Shown here piece by piece: positions 47,265 to 60,490 of a stretch of 64,000 nucleotides of DNA (position 1 is the stretch's first letter; each line of letters opens with the position of its first letter). The notes beneath the pieces were generated by a model. It had not been told where the DNA came from. It saw nothing but the letters and a program-made list of their open reading frames with translations, and did no database searches. Location of the stretch: the NCBI GenBank assembly GCA_025642075.2, contig JAODUO010000115.1, positions 1-64,000 on the forward strand, given 5' to 3'. The translations under genes and the position numbers were made by a program. The stretch is from Ridgeia piscesae (Eukaryota; Annelida; Polychaeta; Sabellida; Siboglinidae).

Positions 47265-47815
47265 TATTTCTGTTATATATCAATGATATCTCTCGGGCCT
47301 TGAACTAAGTATATTTGCATTTGTTTGCTGATGATACTGATGTTTGCTGATTTGTTCACTAGTGGACTGGGCGGCAGTGAGACTGTGTGTAAGAAGCTAG
47401 AAACGCTTAGTGTCTGTCTGGTTGCGATATAATCAGCTAACTCTAAATCTGAATAAGACATGCTACACATGTTTTGGTAAACACGTAGAACATGATGTCA
47501 TGCCATTGCTGTTGCAGGACAAACTCACTGAAAGGGCTAACTCATCAAAATATCTTGGTATTTATCTAGACTATAAACTGTCATCGTCGGAACATGTTAC
47601 GGAACTTTGTTCAAAGCTGTCTAAGCTATTAGGTGCATTATATCATATGGGATCGTTCATAAATGCTGATATGGTAAGGCAACTATGTTATGCCTATGTA
47701 TTTCCCCACATCAATTTTGGAATTGCATTATATGTCAGCGTCTTGCACCAGGAACTATATCCTTATTTAATGCGCGAAGACTATTCGTCCATATATTGTG
47801 TTCTGAGATAACACA
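47265..47815 (+). pseudogene. LINE RT fragment on the plus strand
   Basis: The plus strand reads YINDISRALN, then HLFADDTDV (the YADD-type box), then after a shift NQLTLNLNKTCYTCFGKH, SKYLGIYLDYKLSSSEHVTE, LCSKLSKLLGALYHMG and LCYAYVFPHINFGIALYVS. Motifs are in RT order. A frameshift lies near 47.4 kb and the C-terminus is lost. Confidence 0.8.
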
Positions 47816-47911
47816 CAGCAAGGTTTGGTTATCTTTTTACATGAGCCAGGTGAAAATAGCATGATTCCATTGGTGTATTTGTGCTTGACGTCCGTTGCTT
47901 AACATGCTTAA

Positions 47912-48466
47912 AGGGAATAACAACAAGGCATTATATAAATGTCTTTTGTTGCATATATATGAAGTATAATATTATATGTAATATTTGAGTGTGTTTAAAA
48001 ATACAAAAAAATATCTATTTAAAATATTATATTAAACACGGCTTGGCCCGGAGATCCCGCCGATTTAATGAGTTTACCAGCTATGACGTCACATCCCAGC
48101 ATCCGTAAAAGCGCAGCAAAATATGCATATTTCAAAAAGCCCACTGGCATTGTATAAAGGGAATAAAAACACCTAATGCTTAAGTTCGTATTATAGTACA
48201 TCCTTATATTTATAGTCATATACAGCAAGCCAAACATAATAATTCGAAATTCCAAACTTTATGCAATGCCAGTGGGCTTTTTGTAATATGCATATTTTTG
48301 CCGCCCTTTTACGGATGCTGTGACGTCATTGCTGGTAAACTAATTTAATCTGAAAATATAAAATAAATTTATGTATTTTTTAAACACACTCAAATGTTAC
48401 ATACAATAGTATAGTTCATGTAAATGCAACAAAATACATTTATATAACGCCTTGTTGTTATTCCCT
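47912..48466. mobile_element. 555 bp palindromic MITE at TTAA
   Basis: TTAA lies at 47908-47911 and 48467-48470. The ends AGGGAATAACAACAAGGC and GCCTTGTTGTTATTCCCT mirror each other. The arms run about 250 bp and include ttgagtgtgtttaaaaatac, gtttaccagcwatgacgtca and aaaaagcccactggcatt with their mirrors. The TTAA-AGGGA ends match the element at 32.9 kb, so the two may share a mobilising transposase. Confidence 0.85.
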
Positions 48467-48777
48467 TTAAGTTGAATATAACGTTGGCATTAGTATTTAA
48501 ATGTGTTGCTTATATTGTTACATGCCAAAACACTTTACATGGAAACAATGTCACAAGCTACTCTCCAATGACGTGTTTTCTGTAAACTTTAATGGCATAA
48601 TGCTGCAGTTACGTGCAGATGCCGTGACACTTCAAATGATGCGGCGCCTAAATGCACATTTACTTAATATAACACCTAAATGCAGATTTACTTAAGGTAG
48701 GCTGTTAGATGAACCGATATCCGATATGTGTATCGATTTTGTTATAGAGTCGGTAATTTAACAAAACTAATACCCAC

Positions 48778-48882
48778 GCATGCACGTCCTTCCCCCGAAA
48801 GAGTTAGTGCAAGAGCATCGAAACCCGTTTCGATTGTTCTTGCAAGTACCCCCATTCTTGCACGGGTTCCATCTGCATGCAC
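48778..48882 (-). CDS. Exon 2: EGF-like domain 1
   Basis: The acceptor gttacag and donor gtgggt bound a 105 nt phase 1-1 exon. It reads ACRWNPCKNGGTC, then KNNRNGFRCSC, then TNSFGGRTCM. The six cysteines follow the EGF pattern C-x4-C-x5-C-x8-C-x-C-x8-C, with the NGG motif between cysteines 2 and 3. There is no calcium-binding D-x-D/N-E signature ahead of the first cysteine. It joins the signal-peptide exon across an intron that contains a (CA)n array of about 425 bp. Confidence 0.82.
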
Positions 48883-49187
48883 CTGTAACATATATACACC
48901 AACACTTATGTTATCATATACTATACATACATATATTTAACAAGTATGAAACACAGAGAGCATGTGGACAAAGACGTATATAATTTACTGAAAATCCGAC
49001 CGAGTTGTTTCTCGACGTAAAATCCGTGTTTCTTAGTTAACTATTTAATGTTTATACTCGCCAGCTGGGCACCAGTATAAAACACAGATCACACCATATT
49101 AAAAGCCACATATTACGACATCACACCTGGCTCAGCACAATTGTATAGGCATACGGGCACGCATACGCACACACGCTTGCAGGCACA

Positions 49188-49617
<430 letters not shown>

Positions 49618-50068
49618 TGTATGTTTGAAGCTACACGTCATTTCAACCTATTTGTTGGAAATATACGTTGAAAATTCATCAGAAAATTCATCAGAAATAT
49701 TGTGTTACTTATCACAATAAATTAGGCGATCTTATCAGCTGCTATCTTCTGCATTATTAATGGATGAGCTGGACGATTAAGGTCTTGCTCAATGTTGGGG
49801 GGGGGGGTGATGTGGAAAAGTGATTTGGCGATAGCTCATTTGTCAATGTTCCGAATTATGCTACAAGTGTCATATTTTAATAGAAATGACTGGATATGGG
49901 TAACAGGGATTGGAGACAGTTACCGGAAATTGTATTTTATCTATGCATCTAAACTAAATGTTATACTATGTGTATATTTTGATCACGTAATCGATACGTA
50001 TTTAACATGATAAGGAATTACCCGGTACCTCCATTCGTGTTATTTCTCTTTTGAGCTTATACACATAC

Positions 50069-50177
50069 CTCGTCCTGCATACGAGAACTTGGCATATAAT
50101 AATACAATTTGCATACACTGAAACAACAACCATACGTCCATGTTATCCTTTCTGTCTGGGAGATTAAGCACTGTATT
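50069..50177 (-). CDS. Exon 1: signal peptide start of the mosaic gene
   Basis: A pyrimidine-rich acceptor (ttttctctgtttcag) precedes the exon at 50178, so a 5' UTR intron is likely. ATG is at 50141-50139 and opens a 24-codon segment starting MDVWLLFQCMQIVLLY, followed by AKFSYAGR. This is a short, strongly hydrophobic signal peptide with a plausible cleavage after the SYA. The donor gtatgt follows position 50069 in phase 1. It is the only signal peptide found in frame with the downstream EGF/FTP exons, which fixes the gene's N terminus. The first, untranslated exon and the promoter were not identified. Confidence 0.72.
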
Positions 50178-50665
50178 CTGAAACAGAGAAAACAGTTTGT
50201 CGTAAAATTAAGAGTCATATTCTACACAATTTAAATTATACCTGCTTTATTTTTATATATTTGTTTTTATTAATAAACGAACTTTTTACATATTTTTGGA
50301 CTACCATAGTTTATTTTCAAATATGTACTGACTACAAGGTATTTATTGCAGACTGTGCAACGCACTAACGGAAACTACAGACCGAGATTGAAGTGTAAAT
50401 ATGCACAAAGGTGAGATTCTCCCTACACATGCATTCTTGACATAACTTGTCAAGTTCTGCACCGATGTTTGGGACATAGGCCACTTTGGTTTCTTTCCCA
50501 CGTATGCGACTAACATATCTAAATATTTAGCTTTGCTTAGTTACAGTTCCTTTCCCAGCCCTTTGACCCTCAGCGTTTTGATAATTCTGAACCAAAGACA
50601 CACGTAGTCGTAGCACAACAATCGGGTCGGAAGAGTTTTCGTAAAGGCCATATGTACATTTACGG
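50178..50665. promoter_or_regulatory. Region upstream of exon 1, possible 5' UTR intron or promoter
   Basis: An intron acceptor precedes exon 1, so an untranslated first exon should lie at higher coordinates. I see no clear TATA box or donor in this AT-rich stretch, so the promoter is not placed. Confidence 0.25.
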
Positions 50666-50845
50666 CAATGCAGCAGCACCAGCGAGGAAGAAGATGCAAT
50701 GTTACTGTGTGCACTGCAGCAAATGGATGACGATGAAAAAACCTGAAGAAACGAAAAAAAGATGGTGGGTGATGCGCGACGCCAGCATTTCGGCGCATTT
50801 AATTTTCTGATGAAGGAACTCAGTCTCAGTCCAAGAAAAAACTTA
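50666..50845 (+). pseudogene. PIF/Harbinger transposase N-terminal fragment
   Basis: The plus strand reads TSEEEDAMLLCALQQMDDDE, then KRWWVMRD and, after a frameshift, ARRQHFGAFNFLMKELSLSP. An acidic start followed by (R)RWWVRPxxxRRxxxGxFxxLxxEL is the opening of PIF/Harbinger nucleases. The catalytic part is absent. Confidence 0.5.
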
Positions 50846-51127
50846 ATGGAGTGTTGACAAGGACACTTATCTAGCACATATTTAACAAACAACACTACAG
50901 TAAACATTTGGTCGGAGATGCACAGTGTGCTGATAACAACAGTATCCAGAACAGCCTCACCGAGAACTTAACACAAATCACATTTGATTACCATCACCCC
51001 TTAACCAGCTCCAGAGCATGCAACATACATCTATCTATGACTATCGTACTTATTACAATAATTTTAACTGATCTATTCCCTCAGTATAGAAGGCAAGTCA
51101 TATTCGTGGTATTATGGACACATCGTA

Positions 51128-51973
51128 TTTTCGGCGGCGTCATTCACATCATCAGTGGCACTCGGCGGCGTCATTCACATCATCACTGGCACTCGGTGGC
51201 GTCATTCACATCATCACTGGCACTCGGCGGCGTCATTCACATCATCACTGGCACTCGGCGGCGTCATTCACATCATCAGTGGCACTCGGCGGCGTCATTC
51301 ACATCATCACTGGCACTCGGCGGCGTCATTCACATCATCAGGGGCACTCGGCGGCGTCATTCACATCATCACTGGCACTGGCACTCGGCGGCGTCATTCA
51401 CATCATCAGGGGCACTCGGCGGCGTCATTCACATCATCAGGGGCACTCGGCGGCGTCATTCACATCATCAGGGGCACTCGGCGGCGTCATTCACATCATC
51501 ACTGGCACTCGGCGGCGTCATTCACATCATCAGTGGCACTCGGCGGCGTCATTCACATCATCAGTGGCACTCGGCGGCGTCATTCACATCATCACTGGCA
51601 CTCGGTGGCGTCATTCACATTATCACTGGCACTCGGCGGCGTCATTCACATCATCACTGGCACTCGGCGGCGTCATTCACATCATCACTGGCACTCGGCG
51701 GCGTCATTCACATCATCAGGGGCACTCGGCGGCGTCATTCACATCATCAGGGGCACTCGGCGGCGTCATTCACATCATCAGGGGCACTCGGCGGCGTCAT
51801 TCACATCATCACTGGCACTCGGCGGTGTCATTCACATCATCAGTGGCACTCGGCGGCGTCATTCAAATCATCAGTGGCACTCGGCGGCGTCATTCACATA
51901 ATCACTGGCACTCGGTGGCGTCATTCACATTATCACTGGCACTCGGCGGCGCCATTCACATCAACACTGGCAG
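51128..51973. repeat. 31 bp minisatellite, about 27 units, open in three frames
   Basis: The unit is ggcggcgtcattcacatcat followed by cactggcactc. Variants are CACT/CAGT/CAGG and ggcggcg/ggtggcg, with one extra actggc near 51377. Because 31 = 1 mod 3 and the unit has no forward stop in any phase, all three plus frames stay open (up to 359 codons, SFTSSLALGGVIHIITGTRR-type). No gene is implied. Confidence 0.95.
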
Positions 51974-51984
51974 TGATTCCTAAC

Positions 51985-52676
51985 TAAACTGTTTCACAGT
52001 CTTTGTGCTCTGGGGTTCTGTACAACTATTTGTAGGGCCTTTTGCGTTTGGATTTCTTTGTTCTAGCTTCTTCTGGTACTGACTTGGAATTCGTCTTGGA
52101 TGTAACGGCTTCACGTGCTTCAAGTTGCCTTATATGAAGGGCCCCAGTGAGGATTTCAGCCACCTTCTTTTTTTAGTTCCCGCTTTCCCGTTGGCTTTGG
52201 GGTATGGCATAATCTCTGCGAATGCACTCGACTGGACCTCATTGTGGTATTAATCAACAATGGTAAAATGAACATATGCTCACACTACATTAACTTCATG
52301 TGGTTCATGTTACGTAGAAGGTATACCATTTCCTTTTTTGACATATGCGGGACATTTCTTTGATGTGGTTGCGCATGACACAAACTGACACGTTAACTAA
52401 ATCGTCATAAAACGTCATTCATATTGATATAGAGAAAACATGTATGATCTATATGCATTCACCCAACAGGCGAAATCGTAAGAAATGTTATGAATTATTA
52501 GTCACGTAAATATTTGTTTATTTTGTCGATTTACCAATCCAATTGTTGGTTCTGAGTTATAGAAGTTGCCCATATTATTTGGTGGCTCATATTTCCGGAC
52601 TTCCCCTAGACATATGCACATTTATAATATTATATACGTGAATATTTTTAGAAGTTTATGAGAGAGAAAGAGAGAA

Positions 52677-52753
<77 letters not shown>

Positions 52754-53802
52754 AAAAGGGGGGGACAGAGACACAGAGAGACAGAGAGCAGGGGAAAGAG
52801 AGCAGAGAGACAGAGAGACAGAGAGACAGAGAGACAGAGAACAGAGAGACAGAGAACACAGAGAGACACAGAGAGACACAGAGACAAGAGAGACACAGAG
52901 AGACACAGAGAGACACAGAGAGACACAGAGAGACACAGAGAGACACAGAGAGACACAAGAAAAAGAAACAGAGAGACACAGAGAGACACAGAGAGACACA
53001 GAAAAAGAAAACACAGAGAGACACAGAGAAAGACACAGAAGACACAGAGAGACACAGAGAGACACAGAGAGACACAGAGAGACACAGAGAGACACAGAGA
53101 GACACAGAGACACAGAGAGACACAGAGAGACACAGAGAGACACAGAGAGACTCAGAGGCGGAGTCACACATTATCACGAGACTCGCAGGCCACACAAACA
53201 CAGGCAGTGATCCTAACAGACGTTCACAGTGTTTCGAGAGATACTGAGACAACAGAGGGCCTTTGAGTTGACTCTTTGTTCACTCTTAGGACACTGATGG
53301 AATGTCTTGGAGTAACAGCTTCACAGTGTCAGATTGCCTATATGAAGGGCCCCAGTGAGATATAGACACCTTTTTTTTAGTCCCGCTTCGTGTTGGAGAT
53401 AGAGATAACTGCGAAGACTCAGACGGACCTACATTGAGGAAGAGAGAGAAGGAGAGAGAAGATAGCAGACTAGATTGAACTTAGGAGTAGTTAGAGAGAA
53501 GAAGGATAGATTCTTTTTTGAGAGCGGGAGAGAGATGAGTGGTTGCGAGAAGAGAGAGACTGGAGAGTAAAAGAGAGAGAAGAGATTCATATTGATATAG
53601 AGAGAGAGAGAGAGTATATGATTCCCAACAGGCGAAATCGTAAGAAATGTTAGAATTATTAGCACGTAAATATTGTTTTTTTGTCGATTTACAACCAATG
53701 TTGTTCTGAGTTATAGAAGTTGCCCAATATTTGGTGGCATATTTCCGGACTTCCCCAGACATAGACATTTATAATATTATATACGTGAATATTTTTAGAA
53801 GT
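51985..53802. repeat. Direct duplication of about 0.6 kb flanking a GA-rich array
   Basis: The sequence from 52000 to 52660 (e.g. tatatgaagggccccagtga at 52131, caacaggcgaaatcgtaaga at 52466, aatattttta then gaagttta at 52641) recurs at 53200-53802 in the same order. The second copy lacks many 1-10 bp words. Neither copy has a recognised gene. Confidence 0.85.
52661..53152. repeat. (GA)n followed by a (ACACAGAGAG)n array
   Basis: About 90 bp of GA, a short transition with ggggg, then about 390 bp of acacagagag/acagagag units with agaaaaagaaa breaks. Open frames here are array artefacts. Confidence 0.95.
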
Positions 53803-54630
<828 letters not shown>

Positions 54631-54631
54631 G

Positions 54632-55090
54632 TCGGTACAATAGTTGTGGAACTATTGCACCGACAGTGTGCATTACAGCATGGGAATGCGCATGTCGTCG
54701 TTGCTGGTGTCAGATAACGTGCGCTACATTTGTTTGAGCAACAAACGCATAGTCAGTTTTATATGAGACGCCTGAACTTAGAACGCGGCAAAGAAAACGA
54801 CGCCAAACACTGTAGAAAGATATTAAGTACTATGTCAGTTTAACGGTGCATGGCAGATTTGGACCGAACCACTATTTCAAAATGGGGTGTGAGTTTGGGT
54901 TAGGGTCAGGGGTAGTCAGGGTTAGGTTTAGGGTCAGGGTAATACGGTTTATACAAGTCAAGTATGGCTCCCATTGTTACTGCCACGCAGCGGCGACAAC
55001 CACACATCCCTATTTTGGAATAGTGGTTTGGGTCAAATTGACCGTCGGTGCAATAGTCGTGCCTTAATGGACCGACTGTCGGTGCAATAT
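54632..55090. mobile_element. Inverted-repeat element with telomere-like core
   Basis: The inner arms gaccgaaccactatttcaaa (54863) and tttggaatagtggtttgggt (55013) mirror each other. Outer parts share gtcggtacaatagttgtg, actattgcaccgac and cgtcggtgcaatagtcgtgc words. The core at 54893-54950 holds ttagggtcagg / ttaggtttaggg variants. Confidence 0.6.
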
Positions 55091-58000
55091 ACACGGGCTT
55101 AAAAATAATAAGTTGAGAGTGCGCTTGTCGGGAGCATCAACGAACTTAGGGAGCATCACGTAAATATTTCAACTGGCGTAAAGTTACGCCTACCAAACAC
55201 ATGGTGCAGGAGTAGAACATATGTCCTGCCTATCTTATACATGGATCTTACTGTTTCTCAAGTTAAGTCTAATCAGTATGTCATGGCCATATTGAGCTCA
55301 ATTTGGAAAAATGGCGCAACATTTTTGTATATTTATAATGGTCAAATGAGCTCATTTTTGTGTTTTCTGTTGATAAATATTTGAATAAAAGTGACTTTAA
55401 AATGGCATAACTTTGTTATTTATATAACTATTAAAATACTGTAATACAGTATTTTGAAATAGATTGAATGGAGTAATACATTTTCAATATTGATGTTTAT
55501 ATATAAACATGACTTTTTTAAACCACCTTACTTATGATAATATATAAATTAAAAAGTGATGTACTATTAATAATAAACTAATTAATAAATAAATATATAA
55601 TGTGTAGCTGTGCTTCGTATAGACATACACATGAATAAAAGGCCGTAATTTCCATAATTATTAAGACATTCTCACATTAATTACGATAATGAATATACAT
55701 TAGCCAGTAATTTCATATTAACACTAATTTAATAAGTTAATATTGGCTAATGTTAGCATGCTAACTCGACTGATGGTTACGTTTTTATGAAAGTCTGCAG
55801 TAAATAATTATGAAATCAATATACTTTATGCAATGTTTAGAACCACATGAAACATGATCAACCATCAATAAACACATGTCATTACAGCATAAATAATAAC
55901 TTTATTCATAAATATTAACTAAATAGTAAACTCAACAGATCAATGCATGACAATGAAGCACAGTTGTCATACTTCACTTGTTTATGGGTGACCGGGTGGT
56001 TATAGGTTGGACAAATGCTGCAGGCTCAGTAGAGGCCAGTAATAAATTGTTACATTTTCATAATATTCTGTATGTCAACATGAACGTGATGAAGTAATGT
56101 TTATAAATGTTCACAGTGTTTCTTCACTGACTCCAACATCTCTTGTGCCAAATGCAAAAGTCCTTTCTGAAGCTGCTCACATTACTCCACCTCACAATAC
56201 CGTCTTTTTGCAATATTCACAATATTCTGCAAGATCGACGCAGGAATTTTCACAATCCAGTGTGTCCTATGTCGTTCAGAAACCGTCTAATCCCAGTGTC
56301 TTGTAATTAAATTGTAAAGTGATGTCTGTATTATTCAACATGGTCATGATGACCATGACTGATGAGTAAATTAAATAAGGACACTGTATCACTATCAGTA
56401 TGTTTAGTGTAGATATGTGTATTATGTGTTGCATTCAGCGAGATAAATTGTATAATAAATTATACATTAATGTAAGCAGATAATGCATATGATATGTTGA
56501 AGACTTTGGAGGTTCTGTATCTTCACAGTTAATTGACAGATTCAGTTTTGTTCGGGCAATAAAATAATGTTGTGTTCTTTTCTATTAAAACTACAGTGTA
56601 TATGTTACGTTCACAGGCACTGTATCTTCAGAGAGCGTAGATATGTTGGTGTGTCATCTTCAGCCAAACGTAGCTAGTAATTATGCATACACGTATGTAA
56701 TTTGCAGGTGCGAGATTTCTGAAATAAAACAATTCAAAGTGCATGCAATAACTACAAATTCATCAAACACATTATGTCAGTATTATTGTATATTCATGCC
56801 AAGCATTTAAATAAATAACAAATAAATAATGATTAGCAATGTTTATAATTTCTAGAAGTAATTGCATTATTATTAATTATAATTAGGAACAATAGTAATG
56901 ATATTTTATTCACAACAATATATCATAAAACAGGAGTACACATGAACAATCACCTTATTAACATAGTGGATTCATAACAATTTAAATAACACAAATAAAT
57001 ATTAAAACAACCGAATGAGAGTCAATATTGACAATAGCCGTTAAACCCCATAGTTAATGCCTTCCCATATTTTTGGATGAGGGTTCTGGGGTGGGTGGCA
57101 TCAATCATATGCTACGATAGTATGACCTATTAATTTTTTTATTAAATTATTATTGGATTTTCAAGATTTTCAAATCAAGTCAAAATGCACCTATTTTTGA
57201 CAGCGCAAAACTTGAATACCATACCATCAAACAAGCATTTGAAATCTTCAAATCGATGAAATTCAGCTTAATATCGGTCAAATGTTAAAAAGAAAATTAC
57301 GTACTGATTTACCGACTCAACGAATTTCACCGCCAATGATGACCTTGACCGGTAAAAGAGCGCCACGAAAACGCTACCCAGGTGCCGCGTAAACGAGACG
57401 GTTTCCGCGTAAAAAAAACGCGGCCGCGGATTTCATTGAAGTGCCTACCTACTATCTTACATATTAACATAATGTTGCCATGTCTAAGCCATGAGAATGT
57501 CATCCCGGCTTCAATTGCTGTTATGCCAGTTAATTCCTGCTTAACAATGTACACATGTTGAATATAAATTATGCATTTGAATTTAGTAGTGAGATGTCCC
57601 ATTTGTGTGTACCAGTACCGTGTTCTGACCTGTATGCCAAAAACTGGGTGAAACTGTTAACTCATTGTCCATGTTCGACTTTTAAGAAAAAATTGTTTGT
57701 TTATATTCATAAGAGTATTTTGCAAACCATGTTTTATGTCAATCTGACCATCCATTTAGTCATAGTCAAATCATGTCATCAAAATTGTGCGTGACGATAA
57801 CTAACTGGCGGCTTTCCAGATCTCGTTCTTGTATCCTAAGCAGCCTACACGTTGGTATCATTTTAAATTTATAATAAAATGTTGCCTGTCTTTGTACCCA
57901 AACAAAATATTAATTCGGAATAACAAGTTGCAAAACTAGCTTGATTTTAAACTTATATTGCAAAAATGATGTAAGCTATAATTTGGTTGACTTTCTATTT

Positions 58001-58330
58001 TGAAGCACGTGTACAATCAGGCATACTGCATTTCTTTAAAGAACTGGATGGCATCTTACCTATTGATCACCCAATGCTGCTTTAGTGGTGTAGTCAGAAC
58101 TAAATCTGTCATGTAATATATTGGTATGAAACGGAGGCTGCCATCATAGAATGCTTCTCTGCAAATGCAGTAAATACCTGTACCTGTTGGTATATATATG
58201 TAATGTTTGTATAAGTAATACGATAACCTGTAGGTAACTGAGACAACAAAAACATTTAATAAGTGGCCTTTGGAGAAAGTTAAAACCTCTAGAAAGTCAC
58301 CAGATAGTCAAGGTTAGATGAATATTTATG

Positions 58331-58335
<5 letters not shown>
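55091..58335. other. Intergenic AT-rich DNA, nothing recognised
   Basis: About 3.2 kb. Open frames are short and unlike known proteins. A small GC-rich island lies at about 57340-57430 (tttccgcgtaaaaaaaacgc region). Confidence 0.45.
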
Positions 58336-58400
<65 letters not shown>

Positions 58401-58410
58401 ATTATTATTA
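58336..58410. repeat. (TA)n with a short (TTA)n edge
   Basis: About 60 bp of TA followed by attattattatt. Confidence 0.95.
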
Positions 58411-58592
58411 TTAACATCAGAGATAGAGGTCATTAACATGACTGGCCATGACTATATTATGGTGGTTAGAGTGACCTAAAATATGGCTGATTTGTAACAT
58501 ACTCTCATGAATGACTGTTAACTAATACACCAACCTTTGCTTCAAAATCGATCATGGACACGTCAATTCCACACAGTTTATGGTAGGAATTT

Positions 58593-58737
<145 letters not shown>

Positions 58738-59505
58738 ACATTAAGTACATCAGCATATACTTTTCTACTTTCTTTTGTAGCAAATGAAATACCATAGCTG
58801 TAGTTTTGCCAACATTTAGAGCAAGTTTTGTTTACGTTACACTCACATATCTTGTTTAGTTCTTCTTTTAAATAGTTATTTAAATTGCCGTGTCGGTTAA
58901 ACACTTCTAATATACTGGTTATGGGTTTTTACCAGCATATGTAATGAAATTAAATAGGTCATTAGCAATTGGTAAATCATTAATGTATGTAATGAACAAC
59001 AAAGGTCCTTGTAATATAAACTACTTCATATTTTATATTTGCAAATTGGTCATATTGTTTGCGGTTTGATAACTGTTTCTTAAAAGCATTACGTGCTGTG
59101 CCGTTTATGCGTTAGTACTTTTATTTATCCATGAGAGTATGTCATGGTATGTTGTATTAAAGGCTTGTGATAAATCAAGATATACATTTTTAATTATGTC
59201 TATTATTTCAAGGGTCACACGTTCAGTTGAATATTTCTCTCTTACGCCATATTGACTACCGTAATATAGCTCTGTAGTATGGAAATATTCATGTAGCTGG
59301 TCAAATATGAGTGTCTCAAATATCTTAGAAATGGCTGGCAAGATCGAGTTTGGTCAATAATTATCAAAAATAGTATTTTCACCTTTTTGAATAGTGGTAT
59401 AACTGTAACAATTATTAATTTGTCAGGAAATATACCTGTTGACAATGACTGATTGAGATGACTGAATGAGGTTTGTGGTGACAGGTCTACATATTTCATT
59501 AAAAA
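58738..59505 (-). pseudogene. LINE RT fragment (jockey/CR1-like)
   Basis: Minus strand: HLNQSLSTGIFPDKLIIVTV, IPLFKK, MPAISKIFETLIFDQLHEYF, LYYGSQYGVREKYSTERVTL, VYLDLSQAFNTTYHDIL, YINDLPIANDLFNFITYAG, then [20 protein letters not shown] and [12 protein letters not shown] motifs run in order with several shifts. The YADD box is decayed (ITYAGK). Confidence 0.8.
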
Positions 59506-59714
59506 TAATTCGTTAAAATAATAATATCCGGGTTTCGTTTCAGTCAGTCGTTGTCATTAGTTACCATTACATACGTTAAAGGTTTCCGCTGTATATCATA
59601 TTAATTACATCACATCTTTAGTCTGATATAGATCGGCGATAATCCGTGACACTGATGATCTAAACAAACATAATATTTCAATTTATGGAACGAAATTCCG
59701 TAATAAGTATATAT

Positions 59715-59819
<105 letters not shown>

Positions 59820-59822
59820 AGT

Positions 59823-60490
59823 ATCGTAGAATCCAAAATTTGAGCGTTCTAGCTTAAATAGGTTTGAAGTTACAGCAGTTTGAAATTTGACTTAGACAGC
59901 TTGTTAAAAGTAAATAATTTTATTCATATTTCACTAGTCAATATCTTCTGCATTTTTTAGCCTGTGTCATTAAAATTGTGTGGAGTTGTTCTCTATAATA
60001 ATAGATTACATAACTGCAGTGTAATTAAAACATACATACAGTGTATGGTTAATGTGCAGCAAGTGGATAAACATCATGATTTATTCAAAATATCACTCCC
60101 GGGAGGGTTTTTATTCCCTGATTGTGAGCAAAATACACACACCTGAGACCCAAATTGTACATATTTGGTACTAAACCATAAATATGTGCAACTCTGAGAA
60201 ATATGGCAGGTCTGGCTGCCTTAATTATGAATCTATACATGTGCAAAGATGGTACGTTATTATATTTCTTTAAAAATGACCAACTTCCGACCCGAAAAGG
60301 TCGATGAGGCGTAGCTTGTATTATCACAAAACCTTTCCTAGTTGTTAGTTAATTTCTAATTAACTCAAATAACTAGCAAGTCCCAATATCCTTCCGAGCT
60401 TCCTTTAATACAAAAATGGCCAGTCCCAAATTTTAAACTGCCGTAACTTGAACTCTATGATAGCTACAACGCTCAAATTTTGGATTCTTG
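59823..60490. mobile_element. Element of about 670 bp with inverted arms of about 70 bp
   Basis: The left-arm agaatccaaaatttgagcgt (59828) and gttacagcagtttgaaattt are mirrored by aaattttaaactgccgtaac and acgctcaaattttggattct (to 60488). The core is unrecognised. The left arm directly adjoins the (TA)n array. Confidence 0.75.

Noticed and set aside
51128..51973. CRISPR-like regular repeats
   Set aside because: Units are contiguous with no unique spacers, and the genome is animal.
50908..51987. A 359-codon open frame (and two shorter ones) as a gene
   Set aside because: The 31 bp minisatellite keeps all three forward frames open; no domain, splice context or non-repeat core was seen.
52622..53266. 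Open frames rich in S-L-C-V or R-E-T-Q repeats
   Set aside because: They are products of GA / ACACAGAGAG arrays.
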